Assembly (NCBI RefSeq): GCF_001721645.1
Contig: NZ_CP017141.1
Location: 1,178,001-1,242,000 of the forward strand
Origin: Pedobacter steynii
Lineage (GTDB): Bacteria > Bacteroidota > Bacteroidia > Sphingobacteriales > Sphingobacteriaceae
Length of the DNA stretch: 64,000 nt
Direction of reading: 5' to 3'
The notes under the pieces are model-generated. The model saw only the letters and a list, made by a program, of their open reading frames with translations. It was not told the origin of the DNA and did no database searches. Each line of letters starts with the position of its first letter. Within the stretch, counting starts at the first letter, position 1. The position numbers and the translations under genes are program-made. Of the stretch, positions 45,706 through 55,847 are shown piece after piece.

Positions 45706-47211
45706 TTATGGTTTATTCCACCATACTTTAGTATTCAATTCATCAGGTCCCTGAATAGCGATCACATCATTATAGTTAGCTTTATTTAAGCTTTGCTCAT
45801 CAAGAGTATAGCATTGTCTAACTGGAATTTGTTTTCCTAAATTCTGAGCATACTGCGTAGGCACTAACGTTGGGAACCCTGTTCTTCTCCAGTCCGACCA
45901 CGTCTCCGTTGCATATCCCATATAATTAGCAATCCATTTTTGAGTAATAATTTGCTTCACGGCAGTAGCAGGATTATATGCCACATCAGGCTGGAGGAAA
46001 TAACTTGCGTCAGCTGTAACTCCGCGTTGAGCCATAGAAGCATTGATTGCAGCAAGATAAGTTACCGCAGCCTGAGCGTCATCCGGAGCACCCGTAATCC
46101 ATCCCAGCTTATAAGCCTCCGCTTTTGAGAACAAAGTTTCTGCGTAGGTATAAATACTAACAGGTGAATCCTGAGATCTGAATGCCTTTCCTATTAAAGA
46201 TACCGATCCGGGAACATTAACGTTTCCAGAAGTATAAGCTCCCGCTAATGACTGAGTCAATCCATAAGGCATACCAACGTACTGTCCTTGATTATTTTTA
46301 TCTGCGTACACTGGCAAACGTGGGTCATTAATTGCTTTCAAAGCATTAACCATAGTATTGCTAGTTGCGTAATCATAACGTTTGGCAACCTCATAATTAT
46401 AATAGATATTATTTTCGTTTGCAGACTCTTTCAAAAACACATAATTGATATTATCTGCATTAGATGAGATCACACCTGCTGCAAGCGCCAGATTGAATTC
46501 TGTTTTACCCCATGCAGGATCTACTTTAGACAACCTCAAGGCCATATTCATTCTAATTGTTGCAGCGAAGGTTTTCCATCTAGCAGCAGAACCATTAAAT
46601 AAGAAATCACCAGCGACACCTCCAGTAAGGCTAGCAGCAGCTTCTTTAAGCTCTTTGAACAAAGCGATATAAATGTCCTTCTGTCTGTCAAATTTCGGGG
46701 TTGGTTTTGCTAGTCCCTGCAATGCTTCAGAATAAGCTACATCCCCCCACCTATCAGTGATGTTCTGGAAATAAAAGGCCCTCAAGATCCTTGCTACAGC
46801 AATCTGGTCTGAATTTGAACCATTGTTTGCTACGTGTGGCAAAGTCTTTGTCGCCGCATCGGTGTTTAACTTAATAATTAACGTTAAATCTTGTAATGGA
46901 CTGTTATAGATCCCTGTATAATTATAAATTTTAGTATTGTAGCGCGATTCTGAAGTATACAACATCTCTGAGATTTGTTGTGTGTATAATTTAGCCGCGT
47001 AGTCATTGATTATTCCTGGAGCAGTTGCGGTCGAAGTAACAGCGGTAGTTCTACCAATATAACGCTCAGCACTAGTTAAAAGTAGAGATGTCACTGGCTT
47101 ATCTGGAGCATTAGGGCTGACATTGATGTCTCCGAAATCTCCGGGCTTGCAACCAGCAGCAAGTACGATTGACGTTGCAATGATTATATAGTTTTTAAAA
47201 TTCTTTTTCAT
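45706..47211 (-). CDS. SusD/RagB-type lipoprotein, second pair
   Basis: The 501-residue protein has a lipobox SIVLAAGC (Cys21) and a SusD-like body: LLLTSAERYIG near the mature start, the FQNITDRWGDVAYSEALQG segment and the C-terminal ITQKWIANYMGYATETWSDWRRTGFPTL block, ending LNTKVWWNKP. The closing WRRTGFP block parallels that of the first pair. It follows its SusC by 11 nt and no enzyme gene is attached, so the ligand is unknown; peptides or unusual glycans are options. Confidence 0.9.
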   Translation of the reverse strand: MKKNFKNYIIIATSIVLAAGCKPGDFGDINVSPNAPDKPVTSLLLTSAERYIGRTTAVTSTATAPGIINDYAAKLYTQQISEMLYTSESRYNTKIYNYTGIYNSPLQDLTLIIKLNTDAATKTLPHVANNGSNSDQIAVARILRAFYFQNITDRWGDVAYSEALQGLAKPTPKFDRQKDIYIALFKELKEAAASLTGGVAGDFLFNGSAARWKTFAATIRMNMALRLSKVDPAWGKTEFNLALAAGVISSNADNINYVFLKESANENNIYYNYEVAKRYDYATSNTMVNALKAINDPRLPVYADKNNQGQYVGMPYGLTQSLAGAYTSGNVNVPGSVSLIGKAFRSQDSPVSIYTYAETLFSKAEAYKLGWITGAPDDAQAAVTYLAAINASMAQRGVTADASYFLQPDVAYNPATAVKQIITQKWIANYMGYATETWSDWRRTGFPTLVPTQYAQNLGKQIPVRQCYTLDEQSLNKANYNDVIAIQGPDELNTKVWWNKP

Positions 47212-47222
47212 CTTAATTCTTT

Positions 47223-50200
47223 TTAGAATGTAACTTTTAAATTCAATCCAATTGATCTTGTTCCTGGCAGCTGACCACCTTCAATCCATGTTCCGGCAGA
47301 CTCAGAAGGATCGATACCTGGAATTTTGCTGTGAATTAACCAAGGATTACGGGCAACAAGAGAGATAGTTGCTCTCTGAGCCTTAATTTTAGAAAGGAAA
47401 CCAGCTGGAAGTGTGTAACCCAAAGAAAGCTCTCTAAGTTTTACATAAGTCGCATCGTAAGTTTGCTCCGCCCAAATATAAGGCATGTATCCTTGGTAAT
47501 AATCCTGAATACCGATATACGTTGTATTTGGCTGTCCATCAGATTGTCTGATACCTGAAACCACAATACCACCACCATTATCAACTGGATCCCTTTTCGG
47601 TATTCCTTTATCGTTCAGTCCGGCTGTTTCTTCAGCTAAACCAGAACCAAATAGGTTACCACGACTTACTGAGAATAATTTACCACCAATCTGGAAGTCA
47701 AGAGAAGCTCCAAAAGAGAATGATTTATACGTTAACAATGAGGTAAAACCTCCGGTTAAATCAGGAACAAAAGATCCTAATTCCTGATTGTTTTCCAGTA
47801 CCGGGAATCCATCATCCTGAATTAACATTCTTCCTTGTTCATCTCTTTTTACACCAGTTGTTACAATCGTTCCCCATTCTTTACCCACTCTACGCTCAAC
47901 ATTGATACGTGGTGTACCAACATAACCAAAAGATCCAAAAGCGAAGTTATCCAATCCAGGATAAAGATCAACGATTTTGTTTTTGCTAACTGCAAAGTTT
48001 GCATTGATATCCCAGGTTATGTTGTCGGTTTTAATTGGTGTACCACCTAAACTGAGTTCATAACCATGACTTTTAATCTCTCCTGCATTAACTAATGCTG
48101 ATGAGAACCCTGTAGTAGAAGGAAGACTTAGATCGATGATCTGGTCTTTAGATACTCTATTAAAGTAGTTAAAGTTAAATCTTAATCTATCTTTAATAAA
48201 TCTCAATTCTAAACCAGCCTCATAAGCATCAGAAAGTGCCGGCTTAAGCTTTTGATTTGGAATTTGATTTGGCATAGTAAGTGTTGCCTTAGTTCCATAA
48301 AAACCATTTGCCAGATAAGTTTGATAAATCCGATAAGGATCAATATCAGAACCTGTACGACCAGCAGAAACAGTTGCCTTACCAAATGATAGAATCTCTT
48401 TATTTTTAATAAAGTCACTAAATATAAATGACAATGAACCTCCACCATACAGATAAGAGTTATTCGCATCTGGTAATGATGAAGACCAGTCATTTCTGAT
48501 GTTCAAATCCAGGAACAGGAAGTTTTTATATCCCGTAGTGGCATAACCATAGATACTTCTTACTTTTTTATTGAAAATATTACTGGTAGTAAGAGGCCGC
48601 TCTTTAGACGCACCAATGTTATACCATCCGGGAACAGAAAAACCACCAGCGGTTGTCATCTCTACATCCTCACTACGATTGATACGCAATTCTCCATAAG
48701 CACCTGCGCTTAGTGAGAAATCACCTAATTCCTTTTTAAATGAAGCATCTAAAACAAAGTTATTTTCTCTTGTTCTTTCATGCTTTGTACGATAACTTTC
48801 TGGGTTTAAAGTTCCGGAAGCAACACGTGCTTCGTCTCTGAAACTGGCATAATTACCTTTTGCAGTGAAGTTAATCGTAACCTCAGGAATCAATTTATAA
48901 GATGCCTGTGCAAACCCGAAAACCCTTGAAGAATTACTGATGGCGAAGTTTTCGTAAGCCTCTACATATGGGTTGTCCCAATATTTAGGGCTCTGATCTC
49001 TTGGACCACTGATGTTCCAGGTAGTGAACGTTCCATCAGGATTTTTATAATTTCTAAGTTTTTTCAAATCCGTATCACGGTGAAACCACTGACTGAATGA
49101 ACCAGCAGTTTGAGTTCCGTAACCTTCCTGAGGGATATTAAAATAGTTGATTACGTTGAAATTGAGATTTGATGAAAAAGTAAGTTTCTCGATTGGAGTA
49201 TAAACGCCATTTAAGCTTACCCTATTTTGATCAGCCTTTGTGTTAGGAGAAACACCGGTCTGGTTAACATTGGTATAAGAAAGACGTCCGCTAAATTTAT
49301 CTCCTGATTGAGAAATAGCAATGTTACTGTTGTTCTGAACACCAGTTTCATAGAAATCTCTGATGTTATCCGGATTCGCTACATAGGGCTGAGGTTTTCC
49401 ATAATCAGCATCAAATTTATTCCATGAGTAGAAAGGAGCATAAGGTTTCCCATCAAATTTAGGACCCCAGCTCACGTCATCAGAGTAGTTGTAATATCTT
49501 ACACCATTCATTCCTGCTAAAGCCGGATCGTCCTCAGCTGCATCAAATTGAAAAGTCTCCCAATCTTGTGAAGATCCACCACCATATTCATTTTGGTATT
49601 TAGGAAGCGTCGCTACTTTCTCAATAGTAGTACTGTGGTTAACTTCAATACCAAGGCCTTTTTTCAATGCACCTTTTGATTTGATAACAACCACACCTGC
49701 ATCACCTCTTTGACCATACAAAGCTGTTGCGGCAGGTCCTTTTAGCACAGTAAGGTCTTCTACATCATCCATGTTTACACTTGTAGACGGAACAACAACT
49801 CCATCTACTACATATAAAGGATCACGACCACCTTCAATACTATTGATACCACGGATACGGATTTTAGAAGTACCAAATTTTGCACCTGAACCACCTAAAA
49901 CCTGAACACCCGCAATCTTACCTGCAATAGCCGTGTTAAGATCCAGTTGTTTGGTTTGGGTTAAAGCTTCACCTTTTACACTTTGTTGTGCAGTACCGAT
50001 TGAACGTTCTGTTCTTGTAATACCTAAAGCAGAGGTAATGGTTACCTCAGCAAGAGATTGGCTGTCGTTTTGTAGAACTGCGTTCACTACGTTTGAACTA
50101 CCGATAGCTTTTGTTATTTTGATATAACCTAAATAACTGAATTCAATTGTTGTTGCTGATGAAGGTACATTTAAGGAGAACCTTCCATCTCCTCCTGTTT

Positions 50201-50357
50201 GTGTGCCACCTTTGGCACCTACGATTCTCACGGTAACGCCAGGGAGCGGCTTACCATCTTCTTGGTCTGTAACAGTACCAGTAATTGTCCGGTCTTGCGC
50301 CATAGCAGAGCCTGCTATAAACAGCAAAATGAACAAACTTTGTAAAAGTTTTTTCAT
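47223..50357 (-). CDS. SusC/RagA-type TonB-dependent transporter, second pair
   Basis: The 1044-residue protein has the signal MKKLLQSLFILLFIAGSAMAQ, the carboxypeptidase-like domain (TITGTVTDQEDGKPLPGVTVRIVG), the plug (KIRIRGINSIEGGRDPLYVVDGVVV, LTVLKGPAATALYGQRGDAGVVVIKSKG) and a barrel ending IGLNLKVTF. The first pair has LPIPGVSVKV in the same place, showing related but distinct transporters. A TATATTGG promoter-like box lies 31 nt before the ATG. Confidence 0.95.
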   Translation of the reverse strand: MKKLLQSLFILLFIAGSAMAQDRTITGTVTDQEDGKPLPGVTVRIVGAKGGTQTGGDGRFSLNVPSSATTIEFSYLGYIKITKAIGSSNVVNAVLQNDSQSLAEVTITSALGITRTERSIGTAQQSVKGEALTQTKQLDLNTAIAGKIAGVQVLGGSGAKFGTSKIRIRGINSIEGGRDPLYVVDGVVVPSTSVNMDDVEDLTVLKGPAATALYGQRGDAGVVVIKSKGALKKGLGIEVNHSTTIEKVATLPKYQNEYGGGSSQDWETFQFDAAEDDPALAGMNGVRYYNYSDDVSWGPKFDGKPYAPFYSWNKFDADYGKPQPYVANPDNIRDFYETGVQNNSNIAISQSGDKFSGRLSYTNVNQTGVSPNTKADQNRVSLNGVYTPIEKLTFSSNLNFNVINYFNIPQEGYGTQTAGSFSQWFHRDTDLKKLRNYKNPDGTFTTWNISGPRDQSPKYWDNPYVEAYENFAISNSSRVFGFAQASYKLIPEVTINFTAKGNYASFRDEARVASGTLNPESYRTKHERTRENNFVLDASFKKELGDFSLSAGAYGELRINRSEDVEMTTAGGFSVPGWYNIGASKERPLTTSNIFNKKVRSIYGYATTGYKNFLFLDLNIRNDWSSSLPDANNSYLYGGGSLSFIFSDFIKNKEILSFGKATVSAGRTGSDIDPYRIYQTYLANGFYGTKATLTMPNQIPNQKLKPALSDAYEAGLELRFIKDRLRFNFNYFNRVSKDQIIDLSLPSTTGFSSALVNAGEIKSHGYELSLGGTPIKTDNITWDINANFAVSKNKIVDLYPGLDNFAFGSFGYVGTPRINVERRVGKEWGTIVTTGVKRDEQGRMLIQDDGFPVLENNQELGSFVPDLTGGFTSLLTYKSFSFGASLDFQIGGKLFSVSRGNLFGSGLAEETAGLNDKGIPKRDPVDNGGGIVVSGIRQSDGQPNTTYIGIQDYYQGYMPYIWAEQTYDATYVKLRELSLGYTLPAGFLSKIKAQRATISLVARNPWLIHSKIPGIDPSESAGTWIEGGQLPGTRSIGLNLKVTF

Positions 50358-50388
50358 AAAAATTAAATCTAGGTTAGTTAATAGTAAC

Positions 50389-50396
50389 CCAATATA
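50389..50396 (-). promoter_or_regulatory. Possible -7 promoter box of the second SusC
   Basis: The minus strand reads TATATTGG, one mismatch from TAnnTTTG. The following leader shares TTAACTAACCTA-type sequence with the third SusC leader. No convincing -33 TTTG box was found. Confidence 0.35.
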
Positions 50397-50917
50397 GGGG
50401 ATTTAGTATGCTTGCATAATCTAAATTTAGCTTCTGACAGATAAATGACAATAATATGACACAAATAAATGTAACAATAAGCCACCAAGAGGTGTAGCTT
50501 TCATACAATATGTCACAGAGATGACGAAAAAGCTGTTATTATCCTAATAGACAATAAAACATTTTTACTAGATAATAAATGTCAAATTATTTACCTAAAA
50601 AGCCGATTTTAAACCATGTAAAATTAAACAAAGAGAAATTAAAAAAACTAATTCGACACGTTTCATGAGATAAGAATACAAACTCTTATAAAAATCAAGC
50701 AAATAGCCTTCACAGTTTTTTTTTCACCTGATTTTCCATCATTTAAGATGGTTTTAGAAAAAGACTACGCTTTTAAAATTTAAGATGCCTTAGGATGACC
50801 GAAACGATCGGGATGTTGTTTAATAAAAATGAAATAAAAAAGGGGTACCTATTTCAGCTTTTTTGGTTCTTCTACTTTGAATATCAGAAAATAACCTGGA
50901 ACATTTATATGCACAAC

Positions 50918-50950
50918 AAAAAGGGAGGCACCTTGCGATGCCTCCCTTTT
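50918..50950 (-). terminator. Terminator of the third SusC/D operon
   Basis: AAAAGGGAGGCA / TGCCTCCCTTTT is a perfect 12-bp stem with an 8-nt loop; the minus strand continues TTTTTG, giving a T-run in the right direction, 23 nt after the SusD stop. Confidence 0.9.
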
Positions 50951-50972
50951 ATCTAAAACAGGTTTTTAATTA

Positions 50973-52415
50973 CTATAAATCAAACCACATTTTATCCGTA
51001 TGAACCGGAGTTGGAGTTGGAATATTCGGATTTCCGGCAATCTCCTCAGGAGACAACACGAACCTTCTGAAAAGAGGTCCGGGAGTTGCATCTTTAGGTA
51101 AGGTTAACTTTGGAACTTCATTTCCATCTGAACCAGATCTCCTCCATTGTACGAAGGCATCTGCTGGTCTGTCAACAAGATCTATCCATTGTTCAAGATG
51201 AATCTCTTTAACTGGATCTGCCGCTTTTGTAAGATCAACAAGGTTATTGTCTATATAAGTAGTGATATCAGCCGGAGGCACCTCATAAAAATTCATGGCC
51301 GCTATGATTGCCTTCTTATATAACTCTTGCGCCGTAGTCAGATTTTTGGTTACCCCCAAACCTCTTGCATAAGCCTCGGCCTGAAGGAATAACATCTCCT
51401 GATAAGAGAAAATCAGTGATGGAGCTGTTTTTCTAAGTAGATAGTTTCCAAGTGTAGAAGTATGTTTATCAGCGTCAACATTTGCGCCAACACCAATAAA
51501 TTCTGTTTCACCTGCAGGCTTATCAAAATAGCGCGATAATCTAGGGTCTTTTTTAGGAACCATAATGTCGGTTACCACTTTACTTGCATAAGTTAATGGA
51601 TCCTCTCCCAAAAACAATCTGTATTTAGGGTTCTCGTTATTTGTGGTTTCTGTATAAAGAACTCTAAAGTTATCAGCAGCTGAAGAAATCAGGGAAGTTG
51701 GGTTTGAAACTAACGCACCCACAGCAGCAGCTTTGCTAGGATCTTTATCCACCATGACCATTAATGTTTTTAGCTTAATAGAGTTGGCCAGCTTCTTCCA
51801 TTTATCAAGATTACCATTATAGAAAATATCATAATCAGAGATCTTCAATGTGCTATTCACATCTATTTGAGCAACAGCCTGATCTAACATCGTAATGATT
51901 CCCTCTAATACATCCTTCTGAGAATCATACTTAGGATAAGGAAACGCTTCTATCTGAAAAGCCTGAGAGAAAGGGACATCACCATAAAGTGTAGTTGCCT
52001 CATACATTACCTGGGCAAGAACAATTTTACATTGAGCAACCGTATTGAAGTCATTTTTCGCCTCTGCAAGTTTAATTGCCGTTACCAGGTTAAATCCTGT
52101 ATTGCTATAATAAGTCTTCCAGTTATTTCCAAGCGCCGTTGAGTTAACCGTATATAAGTTAGAAGAACCCCAGTTACCGGAAAAATCGGCACCTGAAGAA
52201 AAAGTCTGACCAATAAAACCAAGGGCGATATAATTATCACCACTGTTTTTACTTACATCCCATGCGGTAACTGCATAACCAAAAAGTAATTTCGGCTCGA
52301 CCTTTAATGAAGACAAGGGATTCTCATTAACGTCCAGATATTTTTTACACGACACTCCGCCAATTGCAACCAGCAAAAGCAAAGAGCCCGCGAAAATCTT
52401 ATTTTTTAATTTCAT
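50973..52415 (-). CDS. SusD/RagB-type lipoprotein, third pair
   Basis: The 480-residue protein shows a lipoprotein signal ending IGGVSC and KKYLDVNENPLSSL, the SusD mature start. It has EATTLYGDVPFSQAFQI and the C-terminal KEIHLEQWIDLVDRPADAFVQWRRSG block. The opening is close to that of the first pair (KKFLDVNETPNNP), so these two belong to the same SusD branch. It is the surface lid for the transporter encoded 19 nt upstream. Confidence 0.92.
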   Translation of the reverse strand: MKLKNKIFAGSLLLLVAIGGVSCKKYLDVNENPLSSLKVEPKLLFGYAVTAWDVSKNSGDNYIALGFIGQTFSSGADFSGNWGSSNLYTVNSTALGNNWKTYYSNTGFNLVTAIKLAEAKNDFNTVAQCKIVLAQVMYEATTLYGDVPFSQAFQIEAFPYPKYDSQKDVLEGIITMLDQAVAQIDVNSTLKISDYDIFYNGNLDKWKKLANSIKLKTLMVMVDKDPSKAAAVGALVSNPTSLISSAADNFRVLYTETTNNENPKYRLFLGEDPLTYASKVVTDIMVPKKDPRLSRYFDKPAGETEFIGVGANVDADKHTSTLGNYLLRKTAPSLIFSYQEMLFLQAEAYARGLGVTKNLTTAQELYKKAIIAAMNFYEVPPADITTYIDNNLVDLTKAADPVKEIHLEQWIDLVDRPADAFVQWRRSGSDGNEVPKLTLPKDATPGPLFRRFVLSPEEIAGNPNIPTPTPVHTDKMWFDL

Positions 52416-52434
52416 AATCGTTATTTTTTATTTA

Positions 52435-55400
52435 TTACAAAGTCAATCTCAAGTTCATACCAAATGACCTTACCGATGGGATACTGTTAAACTCAACACC
52501 TTCACCTGCACCACCTCCATTAAAGAAGTTAAGCTCAGGATCTACATGAGGGACGTGGCTTTTGATCAACCATAAGTTCCTTCCCTCTACACCAAGCTCC
52601 ATACCTCTGATGAAAGAAGATTTAAAAACTGATGCTGGAATAGCGTAAGAGAATCTAACTTCTCTAAGTTTAACAAAACCTGCATCAAATACATTTCCTT
52701 CAGAATTTTTTGTATCTGATTCCCATGCCCAGTAATTCTGGCTCTTTACTTCTTTTGTGTTTGGCACATACTGTCCGTCTTTTAAAACTACACCAGGGGT
52801 AATCATGTTCGCTCTGTCGCCACCGGTTTCTTTAGCTAAACCTGAACCTCTTAGGTTAGCAACTGTTCCAGAATAGAACACACCACCTTTACGGATGTCT
52901 AACAAGGCACTAAGATTGAATCCTTTATAGCTGAAATTATTGTTAATTCCCAAAGTCCAGTCAGCATATAGGTTTCCTAAACGCTTTCCTGCAACAACCT
53001 TTTTTAGACCGCTTTCTGCATCAACCACAAAGTTTCCATTAGGATCTCTTTCCCATACGCTGCCATAAAGACCAAAAGATTGCCCTACTTCAGCCTTAAC
53101 TGACAATCCACTATAACCACTGGCTACACTGTATTCTTTAAGTGCTCCCAGGTCATTTACTTTCTGTTTGTTCTTTCCAAATTGAAAATCTACTGACCAG
53201 CTAAAATCTTTTGTTTTTAATGGGATAACGTTTAACGCGATTTCAATACCCTTGTTCTGGATCTCACCAACGTTCATGTATCTTGCATAGTATCCTGTTG
53301 AAGGAGCCACATCAATTGAAATCAATTGATTATTGGTTACGGTGTTGTAGTATCCAAAGTCAAGACCAATACGATTATTTAAGAATTTCAACTCTGTACC
53401 GAATTCATAAGAATTCTGTTTCTGTGGTTTTAGCTCACTATTAGGTCTCACTCTTGGCGACGTAAAAGCTGTAGTAATCGGGCCTGCAGGGAAAACAATT
53501 GCAGTACTGTTTACATATTGTAAAAACACAGTCGAAACCGGTGTGAAAGTATAATCAAGGTTATAAGGCAATGCATCACTTCCAACCTGAGCCCAACTTG
53601 CTCTTAATTTACCGAAACTTAACCAATCCATGTTTTTCTCTTTCAGCAATTCAGTGAAAACAAAGGATGCGTTAACTGACGGATAGAAATAAGATCTTGA
53701 ATTTGTTGGAAGAGTAGAAGACCAGTCATTTCTACCAGTCACACTTAAATACAAGAAATCTTTATAGCTCGCACTTAAATCACCATAAAGACCCAGGATT
53801 CTTCTCTTGCTAAATCCAAGTGTTGGATTTTTTGCCGCAGCATTAGTATAATTATATAACTGATCAATGGTTAAACCGGATGCCTCAACTTGCGAAGTCT
53901 GAATCAGGCGCTGATTAATGTTACCACCAACGATTAATTTCAATTTAACATTCTCGATAAGGTTATTTTGCTCAATGGTTGCCATAAGGTCATCATTGAT
54001 TTGCTTACTCAGGCCATCATAGTTAGTGAATTTACCTTGCATGAAGCCTGCAGTTCCTTTACGAACCAATAAGGATCTTTTTTCTGTAGTAACATCCAAA
54101 CCAAAGTTGTTGGTTACGGTAATCCAATCCACAGGTTTATAGTTTAATACATAGGTACCGATGAATCTATCAACAGAATTACTGTTTCTGTTATAGTTCA
54201 TTACCCAGAATGGGTTATTTCCGTTACGGGTTGGGGTTAAAAAGTTTTGATTACCTGTAATTGGATCCTCGTAGTTGTCTCTTAACTGATCAATATCAAC
54301 TGTTCTCGGCAAACCGAAAATAGTAGAGATAATGGAGTTGGTATTATTTGAGCTCTGTGCAGGCCTTCCGTCTGATTTGATATTAGTATATGATCCTGTA
54401 AATCTGGAAGAAAGCTTTTTGCTAAAGTCTCTTCCTGCGTTTAAAGACAAAGTGTACCTGTCTAATTTTGATTTAGGAATAATCCCTTTATCATTAGCAC
54501 TTGAAAAACTCACCCTATAATCAGATCCTTCTCCTCCTCCGGAAAATGCGATGTTATTCATCGTAGAAAAACCGGTCTGGAAATAATCTTTAACGTTATT
54601 TGGATAAGCTTGCAAAGTTACCTGTTGACCCAGGAAATTAGGGAATTGCTGATTCTGAACGTCAGAAATTCTTGGTCCCCAGCCATTAGTTGCGGTCAAA
54701 GCATATACTCCCTGGTTACCCTGAGCATATTCGTTTTGAAATTCCGGTAAAATTAAAGGGTTGTCAAAACGTACTGAAGAGTTGATGCTGATCGCACTTT
54801 TCGCCCCTTTACTTCCTCTTTTTGTTGTAATTACAATCGCTCCATCTTTTGCTCTTGAACCATATAGTGCAGTAGCGGCAGCTCCTTTAAGAATAGTCAT
54901 TGACTCGATATCATCAGAGCTTAAATCTCCCATACGGTTTCCAAAATCGACGTTATTAGCCGTCGTTCCACCTGCAGAGTTAGATTCACTTACTGATAAC
55001 CCGTCAATCACATAAAGCGGTGATCCACCTTCGAGTGAGTTTACTCCACGGATAACGACCTTTGTAGATCCACCTACTGTTCCCGACTGAGAGTTTACCC
55101 TTACACCAGCAGCCTTACCCGCTAAAGAGTTAAGAACATTTGTTTCGCGGGCTTTTGTTAATTCCTCAGATTTAATTGTTGAAGCACTGTACCCAAGAGA
55201 TTTTTTTTCTCTGGAAATACCCATTGCAGTTACTACAACTTCACCTAAAACTTTTGAATCCGTTGCTAATACCACATTAATCACGTTTGTGGCTCCTACT
55301 GTCTTAGTTTGGGAAGCATATCCAATTGAGGAAAACTCAAGTGACGCCTCTGCAGAGGCAATTTTAATAGAGTATTTACCATCTGCACCGGTCATGGCTC

Positions 55401-55548
55401 CTGTAGATGTACCCTTAACCCGTACACTTACACCAGGCAATGGTAACCCATCGTCTTTTCCTGTAACTGCACCAGTAATAGTTCGTTGTGCCATTGCTGA
55501 AGATGCAAAGAGCAAGAACACGAACAAACTTTGTAGAAGTTTTTTCAT
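52435..55548 (-). CDS. SusC/RagA-type TonB-dependent transporter, third pair
   Basis: The 1037-residue protein has the signal MKKLLQSLFVFLLFASSAMAQ, a carboxypeptidase-like domain (TITGAVTGKDDGLPLPGVSVRVKG), LGEVVVTAMGISREKKSLGYS, the plug (KVVIRGVNSLEGGSPLYVIDGL, MTILKGAAATALYGSRAKDGAIVITTKRG) and a barrel ending GMNLRLTL. It is closer to the first SusC than to the second (SEVVVTALGIKRQGSSLGYA). The substrate is unknown. A TATATTTG promoter box lies 31 nt before the ATG. Confidence 0.95.
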   Translation of the reverse strand: MKKLLQSLFVFLLFASSAMAQRTITGAVTGKDDGLPLPGVSVRVKGTSTGAMTGADGKYSIKIASAEASLEFSSIGYASQTKTVGATNVINVVLATDSKVLGEVVVTAMGISREKKSLGYSASTIKSEELTKARETNVLNSLAGKAAGVRVNSQSGTVGGSTKVVIRGVNSLEGGSPLYVIDGLSVSESNSAGGTTANNVDFGNRMGDLSSDDIESMTILKGAAATALYGSRAKDGAIVITTKRGSKGAKSAISINSSVRFDNPLILPEFQNEYAQGNQGVYALTATNGWGPRISDVQNQQFPNFLGQQVTLQAYPNNVKDYFQTGFSTMNNIAFSGGGEGSDYRVSFSSANDKGIIPKSKLDRYTLSLNAGRDFSKKLSSRFTGSYTNIKSDGRPAQSSNNTNSIISTIFGLPRTVDIDQLRDNYEDPITGNQNFLTPTRNGNNPFWVMNYNRNSNSVDRFIGTYVLNYKPVDWITVTNNFGLDVTTEKRSLLVRKGTAGFMQGKFTNYDGLSKQINDDLMATIEQNNLIENVKLKLIVGGNINQRLIQTSQVEASGLTIDQLYNYTNAAAKNPTLGFSKRRILGLYGDLSASYKDFLYLSVTGRNDWSSTLPTNSRSYFYPSVNASFVFTELLKEKNMDWLSFGKLRASWAQVGSDALPYNLDYTFTPVSTVFLQYVNSTAIVFPAGPITTAFTSPRVRPNSELKPQKQNSYEFGTELKFLNNRIGLDFGYYNTVTNNQLISIDVAPSTGYYARYMNVGEIQNKGIEIALNVIPLKTKDFSWSVDFQFGKNKQKVNDLGALKEYSVASGYSGLSVKAEVGQSFGLYGSVWERDPNGNFVVDAESGLKKVVAGKRLGNLYADWTLGINNNFSYKGFNLSALLDIRKGGVFYSGTVANLRGSGLAKETGGDRANMITPGVVLKDGQYVPNTKEVKSQNYWAWESDTKNSEGNVFDAGFVKLREVRFSYAIPASVFKSSFIRGMELGVEGRNLWLIKSHVPHVDPELNFFNGGGAGEGVEFNSIPSVRSFGMNLRLTL

Positions 55549-55579
55549 AAAAATATAAAATTTAGGTTAATTAAGGCGC

Positions 55580-55587
55580 CAAATATA
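55580..55587 (-). promoter_or_regulatory. -7 promoter box (TAnnTTTG) of the third SusC
   Basis: The minus strand reads TATATTTG, a full match to the Bacteroidota -7 consensus, 31 nt before the ATG, followed by a leader containing TTAATTAACCTAAATTT. No proper -33 box was seen at the usual distance. Confidence 0.45.
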
Positions 55588-55847
55588 GGATTTTTGTCAT
55601 ATTAGCATAATTTAATGTCAATCTAAGACAATTGAATGACAAACTATATCAATGAAGAAAAATAAATAACCCAAATATAATTTTGAAAAAAAACATTATT
55701 CAGGTTATTATTTTAAAAAAAGCACAGGAACAGCAAGAATCGTACAAAAACAAACGAAATCGCTGTATTTGTAACAAATTCAAACAAATAATCACTACTT
55801 AATTTGTAGGATAAATTTGGATTTTAAGTCCAAAAATGGAGATTTAG

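Larger units (their letters stand above)
50358..50972. other. Intergenic region between the two adjacent SusC/D operons
   Basis: About 600 nt hold the promoter and leader of the second SusC, a long AT-rich stretch with no frame worth annotating, and the terminator of the third operon at 50918-50950. No regulator gene is present. Confidence 0.5.
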
